Shown here: one piece after another, positions 36,201 to 48,150 of the stretch
Layout: every line of letters begins with the position of its first letter
How positions within the stretch are numbered: the first letter of the stretch is position 1
From: Cucumis sativus
Lineage: Eukaryota > Streptophyta > Magnoliopsida > Cucurbitales > Cucurbitaceae
Direction: 5' to 3'
DNA length: 64,000 bases
NCBI RefSeq assembly: GCF_000004075.3
Contig: NC_026660.2
Span: 27,159,498 to 27,223,497 of the forward strand
Translations under genes and position numbers: made by a program
Notes under the pieces: model-generated
The model's database searches: none
The model's input: the letters and a program-made list of their open reading frames with translations, nothing else
Told to the model about the DNA's origin: nothing

Positions 36201-36707
36201 CCTTTGGCATCTTTGAACTCAAGGCTGCATATGTTGAAGTGTCAAGTTCAAGTTGTGAGTCGGATGGCGTTTGGTGTGATTATGATTCTTGTAATTATTT
36301 ACTTGCTTCTCCGACGCTCCGCAACTTCAACCAGGGCAATGCCAGTTACTTTCACCGTCTTGCTGCTCGGAGTTGCCTGCGGTTTAGTTGGAAAGTTATG
36401 CGTAGACACACTGGGAGGAAACGGGTTGCATTGGCTCATGATTTGGGAGACCTTGTGCTTGATGCACTTATTTTCAAACGTTTTTACGTCTACACTGTGT
36501 CTGATCCTAAATGGCCCGATGGACGTTTCTCAGGGAAAAAATCACCACACAATCTTGCCGTATTGGTTTCGCCGTGTTGTATTCTACACTGTTTTGCTTG
36601 TGTTTATGCCATTGTTATGTGGGCTAATTCCATTTGCAAGTATTAGTGAATGGAAAAACCATTTTTATCTTTTGGTAAGTGAAATGATGGCAGAAAATGG
36701 CTACTGA
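33206..36707 (+). CDS. CPR5: CPR5 homologue, tandem copy A
   Basis: Exons are 33206-33598, 34742-34798, 35099-35134, 35259-35909 and 36174-36707, all phase 0, giving 556 residues. An alternative ATG at 33242 aligns better with copy B and would give 544. In Arabidopsis, CPR5 is a membrane nucleoporin-like protein that restrains programmed cell death and salicylic-acid immunity and affects cell-cycle control, ethylene signalling and RNA processing. Visible are basic nuclear-localisation clusters (SKKKKTKKKKKR, CKRRRPK), a central charged coiled-coil, and five membrane spans near 340-363, 410-427, 434-455, 465-490 and 515-535. Phrases such as CIDCLVAGL, CQVQVVSRM and GKLCVDTLGG match Arabidopsis CPR5. 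Intron 4 uses a GC donor (CAG|GCAAGT). Relative to copy B and Arabidopsis, 14 coiled-coil residues are missing near base 35729. It follows ABC1K8 head-to-head. Confidence 0.92.
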
Positions 36708-37677
36708 AACTTTGAGTTTTAGCCAAAATGTGTTCTTTTATGAATCCAATTTCTTAGATTGGTTATTTTGTATTGGTATCTATAGGAACCCCAAAAGGAG
36801 ATGGCTTTAGAGTTCAATTGCTAACATATTGATGTTATCAGTAATCCATGAATAACAATGATAACAATAATTGAGCCACTGTTTTGTTTCATTCTTTCTT
36901 GATGATACTCACGCTTCAATTGTCAAAAATCAGGTGAATATTACTTTGTTACGTAATTGTTGCCAACTCTTCAAATGCATTTTGTAGGAGTAAAAAGAAA
37001 TACTACAAGAAAATCACACTCCTATGTCTTACTAAAACAAAACTTGTAGAAAGGAAAAACATATCTATCCATTACTATTGTATATGTTTATTGTCTACAC
37101 CTAAAACATCCAATCAAAAGTCATGTGAATTACAATTGAACCATCTTTTTTTTTTTTTACAAAACACTGCAGTAGTTTATGTTGTTACAAGTTTATTTCT
37201 TTTAAAAAAAGAAAACAACTTTTAATCGATTGGGAGGGGTTGCACTACCTTTGAGATGGGCTTTTTATGTATGTGTGTTTGGGAAGAGAATTGAAGAGTA
37301 AATTATCACGTCAGAAAAAGAAAAATGATTTTAAATTACAAAAATTATGAAAAAGAATTATAGATATGGAAAAAAACATCAAACTATTTAAATTCCATAC
37401 GAAAAATCATAAGAAACATTGAACTGTAAATATTTTGTAAATTTTATATTTTGGATCTTTCTATCACACTAATATTCAGATAATCTATGTATGTATCGTT
37501 TACCTTTGGATGTGATATTTTGTGTTTTCTTAAAATATTTTGAAACGAAAGGTATCTTCAAGACAAAGAGAAAAGGGAAAATAGGGAAAGTTCAAATCAT
37601 ACGCTTCCTCTCCCCGTCGGATTCGTATCGACGCAGTCCATGACTAGTTGGTAGCCCAGCAGCCTCTGCATTCTGCC
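36708..37677. other. Spacer between the CPR5 copies
   Basis: The 3' flank of copy A and promoter of copy B. It is AT-rich with no gene seen. The leaders of the two copies share the word TTCAAATCATACG (about 33221 and 37591), showing that the duplication included the 5' flank. Confidence 0.6.
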
Positions 37678-40600
37678 ATGGACGAACCCCCTACTTGTGC
37701 AACTACTTACAGCCCCTTTGTTGATGAAACCACCGACGACGACCGCGAAGATATTGCCGCGGTTGATTCATCTCCGGGGAACTCAACCCGGACGCTGTAC
37801 GACCCTCCCCCGTGCTCAAATCGCAATAGGAAGAAGAAGAAGAAGAAGAAAAGGGTTGTCATTGATAACGTCCAAGTACTGCCTTCTTCGTCTTCTTCGT
37901 CTTCTTCTTGTTCTTCGCCCGCCAGATTGTTGCAGAGAGGCGTCAATTGCAAACGCCGACGGCCCAAAGTTATAATTGCTCAATCGCGGCGTATTGATGG
38001 AGATTTTGAAAATGTGGCGCTTTTATTGGGAATGTCGTTCGCAGCTTTTGTTGCCCAGGTTCCTTCTTCTTTTCCTGTTTCATGGGGTTTCTCAGGCTTG
38101 GGGAAATTTTGCTTCATTCTCATATTCAATCTTATGCATCATTTATGATTTTTCTTCTTCAAATTAATTGAAAAAAGAAGTTTATTTATATTGCAAATTT
38201 GATTACCGTATTCAGACAAAGTTGAGTGTCACCTGAATCACATAGTGATGGCCGAATCGCCGATGGGTGTCTTTGAGTCTTTGACCTATTTTATGAGAGA
38301 GATTCTGGAACTTAAGTCCTCCGTGTGGCGTTTATCTTGCTCATCAATTTGTTAGGAGTAATGTGAAATTTCTACAAATTTGAGTAGCACACGAAGTAAA
38401 GGCGCATTCTTTTTGGGTTCCCAAGTCTATTCAACCATCCATATTAATGTTAGAAGATAATGGTGGAAGTTAACATTGCTCCATGTTAGAAGATATAGGT
38501 GGAAGTTAACATTGATATGGGAGCCTTTTGTTTTGAACATTATCTCTGATTGCCAACTTTGATTCAAGTGGGAAAGCGATTCTAGTGGCTTCCTAGTATG
38601 GTTTGAAATCGTAGAACTTTGATGATCACATAGCTTTAGGTGTAATGCACTTTTTGATATAAATGGAGTTGTCTGCAAATGTTTTAAAACTAAAAATTAT
38701 GAATTTCATGGACTCTTTCATGGCATATTATTATGTTATGTTTTTTAGGGCTAACCACTACGTGTTTGTGTGCTTCTAAGAACTACTAATTTTAGTTGCT
38801 TGCTGATATTTCAGTGTTTGTTTTTTCCTATTTTATTCTGACTTTAGGTGCTTGAGAGGCAGGACATGTCTGGTGAAAGGATGCCTGTTGATCATCTCTC
38901 AGTGGTATGCTACTATTCTCTATAATATGAATGGCTTTGAAACTAACTTAGCTTCTTCTTCTTCTTCTTTTTTTTTTTTGCTATGTTAAAGAAGTGAACT
39001 GAGAAATGTTTTGCAACTTGTTGAAATTTACAAATAAACACAAAAAACAAATAGCGCTTGTTTGATATTCATTTGATTTTTATAATTTTTTGTTGCTTTC
39101 TCTCAATTTCCTTACCATGGTTCTCATCTTTTCTAAATAAACATTTAAATCCTTTGCCAATTTTCAGAAAACAAAACAAGTTTCTAAAAAGTAATTTGTT
39201 AGTTTAACAAAGCAAAGAAATCAACAAGTGAAAGATCAATTTCAAAAACCAAAAAGTTATCAAACAGGACTTCAATATTCACACAACTCCTTGGAATTAT
39301 TTTGAAGCAGCAGATGGCCCATCCTAATCCATTCTCATTCAAATTTTCGTGTTTATTATGAATTCTTAATTGTTTTGCTTCTTAATTTCCACAATATAGC
39401 CATTAGTGTGATGTTAATCTTTATTCCCTTGTGTTGAAATTACTGTATGCATTGAGCCATATGATGAACATCATCTTTTCTACCTGCAGATATGCACTTC
39501 AGGTATAAGAGAATCTCTGGTCAATGTAAGTTGATCTCTAACTACAGCTCTTCCCAACTATTCAAGTTTTACATGTTCTGTGTTATTCATTCAGCATTGC
39601 CCAGAGTTCGATGCTGAAGTCTCTTCAACATGCATGTTCTTTGACCGGTTATATGGAAACAGGTTTTTGGGGACAAGCTTGATTGGTTTCTAAAGAAATT
39701 TGAGAGTTCATTTAGCAGCACATTAAGAACTCTTAGATCAATCAGTGAAGCATCTGCAAGAACTGGAGTGTATTCTGGCAGCAAACGCAAGGAAGAAAAA
39801 ATCGCAGTAGATTCGACCCTTGATAGGAAAAGGGATGTGACAAGTAGCTCTAGTTTGGAAAAATGTATCTTGGAAGAATTTTCTAGGAGCGACACACCTG
39901 TTGATCAATTAAGTTTAATTGAAGACGTAAAGGAAAGCGTTTCTGATTCATTTGTTCATCAGTTAGCTTTGAGTATACTGAGAAATGATGAGGTTTCTGT
40001 TTCCCCACGGGCAGTTGGTTTTTACAGAAAAGAGCTAGCAGTTGGCACTTTTGAAAGATCTGTTGCCGAACAGGCACGTGCAAACGATCTTAAGACAGTG
40101 GAGCTTAGCCTTGAAATGAAGAAAATAAAATTGAAGGAGAGAGAGATCGCAATCAACTGTGACTCAAACAATCTTGAGAGGTCAAAATTGGCAATGGGCA
40201 TATCAAAAGCCTCTTTTAAGGCCAAGAAGTTCAAGAATCAGGTAGAAGACACAAGACATTCAGAACTGCTTAAAAAGTGCATAGACTGTCTTGTTGCTGG
40301 TTTGCTTATAATGTCCGTGGCCCTCTCTTACGGAGCATATGTTTATTCATACCATAGAATTTCTGAAGCTACTGCAGTTTGTACACCTTCAACCCAGGCA
40401 AGTTTAGCACCCTTCCTCCTGTTATGGTTCGTTTCGTATACTTGTAGATATGCAACTTGAAAACTGCATATGTTATGACGAATTTGATTGTTTTGTCCAC
40501 GTTCAATTTTCCAGAAACCAAGTTCAGATCATTTCTACTAAAAATTTTGGAGAACCATCCTCTATGATTCTTTGTAGATGTGTTTTCTATCTCATGTTTT

Positions 40601-41189
40601 TCAGATTAAAAGCATTCATGCAACGAACTTATTTTAGATTCTTTGCTCATTACAGGGTTCAAAATCTTGGTGGATGCTAAATCCTATGGCATCTTTGAAC
40701 TCCGGGTGGCATGTATTAAGGTGTCAAGTTCAAGTTGTGAGTCGGATGGCGTTTGGTGTGATTATGATTCTTGCAATTGCTTACTTGCTTCTCCAACGCT
40801 CAGCAACTTCAAACCAGGCAATGCCAATTACTTTCATCGTCTTGTTGCTGGGAGGTGCTTGCGGTTTAGTTGGGAAGTTGTGCATTGACACACTGGGAGG
40901 AAGCGGATATCATTGGCTTATGATTTGGGAAACATTGTGCTTATTGCACTTATTTGCAAACATTTTTACGTCTGCACTGTTTTTGATCCTACATGGTCCG
41001 ATTGAGGTTTCTCAGGCCAAAAATCGTCACATGATCTTGCCATATTGGTTTCGCCGTGTTGTATTCTACACCCTTCTACTTGTGTTTATGCCATTGTTGT
41101 GTGGGCTAATTCCATTTGCAGGTATTAGTGAATGGAAAGACCATTTTTGTCTTTTAGTGAGTGGAATGATTGCAGCAGACAGCTACTGA
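37678..41189 (+). CDS. CPR5: CPR5 homologue, tandem copy B
   Basis: Exons are 37678-38058, 38848-38904, 39490-39525, 39663-40397 and 40656-41189, all phase 0, giving 580 residues, close to the Arabidopsis 564. The exon lengths equal those of copy A for exons 2, 3 and 5 (57, 36 and 534 bp). It has the basic nuclear-localisation stretch (KKKKKKKR), a Ser run, CKRRRPK, a complete coiled-coil including the RSKLAMGISKASFKAKKFKN block that copy A lacks, and the same five membrane spans. Intron 4 again has a GC donor (CAG|GCAAGT). The ATG at 37678 is the first in frame; the frame further up has only a TTG. The intact coil and better match to Arabidopsis suggest this copy keeps the ancestral role, with copy A diverging. 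Function as for copy A: nuclear-envelope regulator of immunity and cell death. Confidence 0.93.
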
Positions 41190-41912
41190 AGCATTGAGTT
41201 CGAGCTGAATTGCATTTTGTATTAGTATCTATAGGAGACCCCAAAAGAATATGGCTTTGGAGTTAAAGTGCTAATTTATTATTATTATCATTATCATTAT
41301 TGTTGTTATTAATGTATGAATAATAATGATAACAGTACGTTGAGTCATTATCTTGCTTCATTCTCTCTTGATACTAACACTTGGGCTGTCAAAATTTGGT
41401 GAATATTACTTTGTTTCGCATTAATTATGATTTTGAAAACTGAAGTTTCTAAACTTTCTTTAATCTTTTTCAAGGGTTGAGAATGGCATAATGAGGTTAA
41501 ATTATCAATCTTTGAATAGTAAGAGGATGTCTACACTGTGTTAAGCAATGTATGAATAAAAATTTATATCAAGAAAAGCATAGATATAACATTAAAGAAC
41601 TACAGAAACTTCACCAATCTGTTGCAAACATCAATTATTGATTATTCCAGTGTTATATCACAAGAATTGAAAGGCTGACTCTTAAAAATAAATAAATAAA
41701 TAAATAATTGAAGAGGTTGATCGTTGGAAGGGCTTTACAGTGTAAACCAGCAATAAGATCCTACGATGGAGTTATAATGAGATGGGTGGGCACATGAGTT
41801 CCCTCCTAGACTTTCTTAATGAGAACTATGTACTACTTGAATATTTGAACTGTTGGTTGGATGACCATCAAGCAAACCTACGAAACTTCTTTCCTTCCTT
41901 CTGATCCGCAAA
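41190..41912. other. Convergent 3' region between CPR5 copy B and the HIT4-like gene
   Basis: The two genes run towards each other. An AAAT microsatellite lies near 41685-41706 and ATT/TTA runs near 41277-41310. No gene was seen. Confidence 0.6.
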
Positions 41913-44900
41913 TCAAAAAACCTCATCAGCCTTTCCATAATACCTGTTTATATATCTAGTCTGAAGGTAACACCGGAGGAAACAAAATTAACGCAAAGGA
42001 TTAGTATTAGCATTTGAAATAAGATATTCACAGTCGGAGAGCAAAACACGTAGAGTAATGATTAAATTATTGGTTAAAGGTTTTTTACCAACTATGGGCC
42101 GATGGACTCAATACAAGAGACAGCACAAAGTAAATGGTTAAAAGTCATGACAAACAGTAAGTCATTAATTCCTTCTTCCAAGTGGCCCAAGTCTTCAATC
42201 ATGTATGAACATTTTAAATCTTGATTTCAAATTTAAACACTAGATATGGTTTATCTCAAGGAACGGATCAAGAGCGTTGAACATTTTTTCAGATTTCCTT
42301 GTGAGACCAGACCATTAAAACCAACGTTAAAAATGTGTTGTGTTACCTTAACTTGGGAAACATTAGGGCTGTCTTGTGTTTGAACTGGGTAGAACTTATA
42401 GAACCTCATTTTCTCAAATGCTGCTTTTCTTTCCTCACTCATTTCTAGGCACGCCTTTACACGAGCTTCCTCTTCCTGAAAGAGGTACAATCATCAAGAC
42501 TCCATTAAAAGAGTTGTAAAAAATAAGTAAAATCGAACTGAAATAGAATATTCATTACAACTTGCCTCTCGATTAGCTTTCATTGCCTCCCTAACTTTCT
42601 CCTTCACAAACTCCTAAGGAATACAAATCTCAAATGTTATCATTTAGTCATAAGGTTTAAACTTAAACTAGTGCGTGCTTTCTTTTCCCATCAAATACTA
42701 CCTTGAAGGCATCCTTCTGATCTACAGACAATTCTTCCTCCTCAATCAGATCATCTGTTAACTCCTACAAAAGATTTGAAAATGTTAATGGTAAAATTTG
42801 AACAGCTATCATCGCTAATAAATTTGAAAAGAAAAAAGATTAAGAAAAGCTCTCTTAAAAACCTAAACCAGAAGGCCACTTCAAGTACCTGAAGTTTATG
42901 TTCCTTCCAATCAAATTCACAGAAAATCTGCAGTACGTGACAAGAAGGTTCGAATCAGCAAAGGACATCTTACATTATATATTATATAACATTATATACA
43001 CACACAAAAAGGCAGAACCCTCTCAATCATTTGAATCAAGTCATCATTTAGTGGGTAAGGGTAAAAACACCAAAATAACAGCACACTAGCAAAGTTAGCA
43101 TGCTAAAATCTTACTGGCTTGGGTTCTGCTGGAAATATTATTTGAACCTCGGTGCTTTGCTCTGGTTTCTTAAGGGGATTGCAGAAATTTGCAACAGAAA
43201 AAAGCATTGGTCTAACATATCCAAAAGCTAGAATGCCCGAAGAATCAGAAGAGATCAATGATTCAAGTCCGAGCTAGTTGCTCTATTTAGCCGATTCTCC
43301 TAATTGGGCTTCCTCCTCATAGAAGTAAATGGAACTAAGTTTTCCTTCAAGAAGATTCAAACAGGTACTAATTGGTATGCGAACTCCCGACAGAAAGCAA
43401 AGGAAGGCGTGAGTAACTTACGAGGCAAACAATATTCGTATTTCTTTATACGAACTATCTTCAAACGGTTCAGAGCAGCCCTGTAATAGCATCGATTGAC
43501 ATAGATTAGAAAATAAATTTAAGAGTTAATACTACTACAGCAAATAGACGGAACCAGTAGCTGCCAACTTATATCTGCAATCGACTAATAAAGGTTTGAC
43601 ATATGATTGAGAATTAGCATTGACAAACTACTTGTCACAATACTTGATAGCTTTTTTGTTTTATTTCTAGTCATCACTTCTTTATGTATTAGCTTTTCTT
43701 TAAACTTTCAACTTTGAAGTTTGTATCTAAAAGCTCTTAATAATTTAAAAAGTTTCTAGCCATCCCTTGAATGTTCAACTTTGAATTCAACGAGCCCCTG
43801 ACTTAAAAAATGTAACTAGGTCCTTTAACTTTGGGTCCAACTGATCTTAATTTTTTTTTATAAGAAAATTAAATTTAGATATAAAATTCAACATTATGTT
43901 TAATAGGGTATAAACATTCAATTTTGCAGGTAGAAAGTGATCAAAAACCTATAACACAGAATTGAAAGTCTAAAGACCTATTTAACATATAAAATAACGT
44001 TTGCGCTAGACTTATAATTTAACATTATTTTTTTCTTCTTACGAGGAGATTTACAATGTGATGGAATACGATAGTTCTTGGAAAAAACATTTACCTTCGT
44101 TGAGTGCAACTTAATATAAATATTTGAAATTTCAGCTTATCAACTTGGCTATTCCTGTAAAAGAATTGCATTAAGGCATGAAACAAAAGTTATGGATGGA
44201 ATCCCAAAGGTGACCAATCACAAAAAAACACAAGAAATTCCTAGGCAATAGAGTACCTACCTGTCCTCAAGGGGAATGTAGGGCACCCAATCCATTTTCA
44301 TCAGTTTCATGGGTATGATCTCTTCAACCTCCCGTTGAACAGAGTTGATCCCAATTTTATCAGAAGGTGGGAAAGGTGAGACAACCTGTATGGCATAAAT
44401 CAACTAACAATTGCTGTAACATAAACATTAACAGTTCAAAATTTACAGAAACCACAGCCAGTTACCCAAAGAGAAAAGCAGACATGTTAATTCACTATAA
44501 CTATAAGACAATCAATATACCGAACAACTTACAGCCACAACCACAGGAATGTAGATAACTTTGTATTCTCCCCTGAAGGGAACAAATTGTGCTGCAGTAA
44601 TAAAAAACCACATGAGAATAGATGCATAGAATTGTTCAGATTCTCTGAGAGATGAAAAACAAAAGGAAGGCTCCAATTTTAAATTGCTTACGTTCTGTAG
44701 ACCCAAATAGATAGACTTTCTCCCCGTACAGTTTTCCACCTGCTTCAAATGCCTCCTGAACATTAATTGTCAGAACTTTACTTAGCAGAAATATACATCC
44801 ACCATCATCATCAAATAAGAATTGCAAAGACAATAGAATAATACTTCAGAATAATACACCCACCATCATAGTCAAATAAGAAATGAAAGACAATAGAATA

Positions 44901-45568
44901 ATAACTCACCTCAAGATTTGAGAAATTCCAATTGTACTGATAAACAGAATCTAGTAGATCCCACTGATAATATAAAACCAATAAAGCGTTAGAGACAAAA
45001 TTCAATTGCTCACCCAGAAGAGAACAAAAACCCAACATTATAAATAAGACACAAACCTCTGTTCCCACGGGGAATACCTCCTTCCACAAGTCTTCCTGAA
45101 TAAGACAAGTAAGTAAACTCGATCAGACATTATCCAGTACAAATAACATCCCGAAGCACTAAAATCAAAATAGCGCACACATATCTACCACGTTTACAAC
45201 GAGCAACAAACTCCTCAAAAACCAAAAACATTCAATTACTACAACAAATAAGCAAAATGAGGAAGCACATTCCAGAAAGTTGCTTGCTACACTACTGTTC
45301 TATAAGCTTTACAAAGTTATGCTACTAAAACCAAAATAACGAAAAGAAAACCCCTCGAGATTGGGATAAAATGTAACGAATGCAGAATAAAAATAATAAC
45401 CAAATTGCGCTTATCCTGGAAGTATTCCGGTACTGAAAGAGGTTTGGAAGCCTCGACTCGCTTGGCTCGAGTGGGTGCAGTTCTGGAGGTGTATTCTTTA
45501 CGGTTCTCATTCTCCAGAAATTGAACATTTTCGTTCTCAGCAGCTATCCCCATAGTTCCTTTCGACAT
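41913..45568 (-). CDS. HIT4: HIT4-like chromatin-associated protein
   Basis: Thirteen exons close in frame (complement): 45401-45568, 45057-45095, 44910-44963, 44692-44755, 44533-44591, 44261-44385, 43422-43480, 43115-43227, 42889-42927, 42702-42764, 42566-42613, 42347-42475, 41913-41960, giving 335 residues. An in-frame TAG 12 bases upstream fixes the ATG. The protein has a charged N-terminus, a conserved core (WDLLDSVYQYNWNF, EYCLP, EQSTEVQIIFPAEP, EFDW), an acidic/basic helix rich in Glu, Lys and Arg, and the end YGKADEVF. These match my memory of Arabidopsis HEAT INTOLERANT 4 (At5g10010) and its paralogue At5g64910. HIT4 sits at chromocentres and is needed for heat-induced chromatin decondensation and release of silencing. 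Intron 11 uses a GC donor (GAG|GCAAGT). It is shorter than the Arabidopsis protein (about 430), mainly at the N-terminus. Confidence 0.82.
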
Positions 45569-45730
45569 GGCGTAAGACTAAGAAGTAAGGTGATAAGATA
45601 GATACATAGAAACAGATGCAATGCGGCAGATTTTAGAAGTGTCAATGAGCGTAAAGTTAACGCAAAACGGTTCCAATTTGAAAGAGAGAGAGAGAGAGAG
45701 AGGCCGTTGGCGGTTGGGGCTAACTGAGCG
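45569..45730 (-). promoter_or_regulatory. 5' leader of the HIT4-like gene with GA repeat
   Basis: A pure GA microsatellite at 45683-45702 stands about 115 bp upstream of the start codon. GA/CT repeats often mark plant leaders and core promoters. Confidence 0.4.
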
Positions 45731-47240
45731 AATGATCAAATTTTGAAGGAAATGTTTTTCTTTTTATTTAAACAATCTAAAGAAAATATATTTCATAAAT
45801 AAATATTAGCATTTTTTTTTTTATAAACTTATTTAAATTTGTAGTATAATCATATTTTATAGCAAACTAAATTTTTGTAGATTTTATTTTGATAATTTAA
45901 CTTTCTAGTACATTATATTTTATACAAATTTATATTTAATTATTTAAAGATTATTTTTCAATTAATTGTTTCTTATTTTCTTTATTGACAAATCTTTGTT
46001 TTCAAGTATATATCAAGTTTTTTTCGAATATATATAATACTCATTTCAAATATACTTATTTGCTACTGTTCTATATTATTATAGAATAATTGTCAAAAGT
46101 GTCCAAATGAACAAATTATTTACAATTTTATGGTAAAATCGGGTGTAATTAGTTTTTTTTCTTTTTCTTTCACCATAAAGTGTAAATAACTTGTACTCCA
46201 GAATTTAATGGTTTATATATATATATATAAAGGCTATAAATTAATGGGGAAGTATGAGTTTAAGGTATGATTTGTATTGTAGACTGTTTCATTAAAAAGA
46301 AAAAAAAAATAGTCCATTTAAGTTATTATTTAAATTCAACCAATTTAATTAGTTGTTAGTGTTGAAAGTCAAATTTGAAATCTAATGGTTGGGCTATTGA
46401 CCTGAGCCACGTTACATATTGGGACTTTACCTCTCTTTTCCTCGCCCATGGGCTTAGCCTTCTATTACATAACATACTTTTAGGAAAATTTAGAGTTATA
46501 ACCTAAATTTCTAAGAATTTGCTCATTTTTCCGGACGAATTTGACCATATAATTAATTGTTTTTAAAATCATTATTACGGATTTCATTAAATTTAACTAT
46601 AACTAAAGAGTCAATTGCTATTATTATTCGTTGTGAGTTTTTTAAAGAGTCACGAGCTTAATCCCATCGATAATTTGAAATTAACCTTTCTTGAATTTTA
46701 GAGAAATAATAGTAACACCAAGTGTATAGAATAATTTTAGTTTACTTAGACATAACTTAAACCAATAGATTATACCACATTTAAATCCATTAACCCAACA
46801 TCTTCCTTAACTAAAATAAAACACAAATCGAAAAATACATAAACTAAACTTAAATCAATGAAGTTAGTCAACTAAAAAACAATAAATTGTGTCAATTTGA
46901 ACCTAAGTTCAATAGATTGGATATTGATTATCGTATATGGATGATTGATAAATTCGAACCATAAAGGTAAAAGACCAAAACGACATGAAAACTAACACAA
47001 GGTTTTGAACGGACTAAATGAGGATAATTGGACCTCAGAGGCCCAACTCGCATTTTGACGGTGGATCAGTCAACTATTGGGTTTGAGTTGGGCCCTTGAC
47101 CCAACCTTTCGCTTAGCCTCCGTCTCAAAGATGAAGAAAAATAAAGATTAAATTATAAAACCATTATTACTCCAAAAAGAAGACGAAGGTCATTTTCTGT
47201 ATCCATATATATAAAAACTTCATTATAACCCAGGTAAGAT
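45731..47240. other. AT-rich intergenic DNA
   Basis: No gene or element was recognised. It holds long A/T runs and a short TA run near 46216-46230. Confidence 0.6.
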
Positions 47241-47700
47241 AAGTTCTGGGCATGGGTTAAATCAGATTGAAATCGAAACAATTAAATATGTATGATTTTA
47301 TGAATGCAATCGTGAGGATAGTAAGAGAGAAGAGAAGAAAAGAGAAGGGTGTATGGTGTATGGTATATGAATGAATTATTGGTGGGGGTGGGGGTGGTGG
47401 TGGGAGCAATGAGTAATGAAGAATGAAGATTGAGGATTGAGAAAAGAGGTCCCCCACGTGGTTAACGTAAGGTCGACCAAGGGGAAGGGAAGGGAAAAAG
47501 GGAAGAGAAGCGACAAGACACGGAGATGTGGTCCCCAACACGACAAATAAAGCACGCTTCCCCTCTCTGTCTCCTTCCACGTGCGCCTCCCCTTTCACTC
47601 CTCACTTTTCTTTTCATACCCGCACGTGCCCTTTTCCTTCTTCCACACGCTTCTCCCACCCCCCCCTCTCATTATTTTATGCGAGCTTCATTTATTTATT
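47240..47700. promoter_or_regulatory. G-box cluster and G-rich tract
   Basis: Within otherwise AT-rich DNA this island holds three CACGTG G-boxes (47455-47460, 47578-47583, 47623-47628). It also holds a G-rich tract with GGGGGTGGGGGTGGTGGTGG at about 47384-47403 and C-rich runs near 47658-47668. Open frames across it on both strands are low-complexity and not convincing. It resembles a promoter or regulatory island for an unrecognised transcript. Confidence 0.3.
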
Positions 47701-47786
47701 ACACGTATCAATATATATAGTTGTTAACTTATTGTAATTTGTAGACTTATCATTTCACCTGTATTTTATTATTGTTCTTGTCAAAG

Positions 47787-48150
47787 TGATATTTGTTTAC
47801 TTTTGCACTCATAGTTTTCAAAACATTTTCTTTACAAAATTCAATTTTTGACTTTTAGTATACCAGCTTTTTAAATTTTTATATGCTATCTAATTTGAGC
47901 TTATTATATTTTACTATTGATTTTTTAAATCTATTTTATTAAAATTTATAACTAACCGACACTCAACTTGATATTTGTTTACTTTTGCACTCATAGTTTT
48001 CAAAACATTTTCTTTACAAAATTCAATTTTTGACTTTTAGTATACCAGCTTTTTAAATTTTTATATGCTATCTAATTTGAGCTTATTATATTTTACTATT
48101 GATTTTTTAAATCTATTTTATTAAAATTTATAACTAACCGACACTCAACT
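47787..48150. repeat. Perfect 182-bp tandem duplication
   Basis: Positions 47787-47968 and 47969-48150 read identically from TGATATTTGTTTACTTTTGC to CCGACACTCAACT. I saw no mismatch in 182 bases, so the event is very recent or is an assembly artefact. No coding potential. Confidence 0.9.

Noticed and set aside
36161-36646. 161-residue open frame over CPR5 copy A exon 5
   Set aside because: Wrong frame of a coding exon; the conserved membrane spans are in the other frame.
36663-36707. Extra intron at the 3' end of CPR5 copy A (GTAAGT after CTTTTG)
   Set aside because: Copy B lacks the donor (GTGAGT), and both copies end in similar tails of the expected length.
43227-43421. Acceptor at the TTAG near 43217 for HIT4-like exon 8
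   Set aside because: It shifts the frame by one. The CTAG acceptor giving exon start 43227 restores the frame through to the stop codon.
47257-47737. Several overlapping open frames in the G-box island
   Set aside because: Pro/Ser/Arg-rich translations of CT- and GA-rich DNA on both strands, with no domain and no splice logic.
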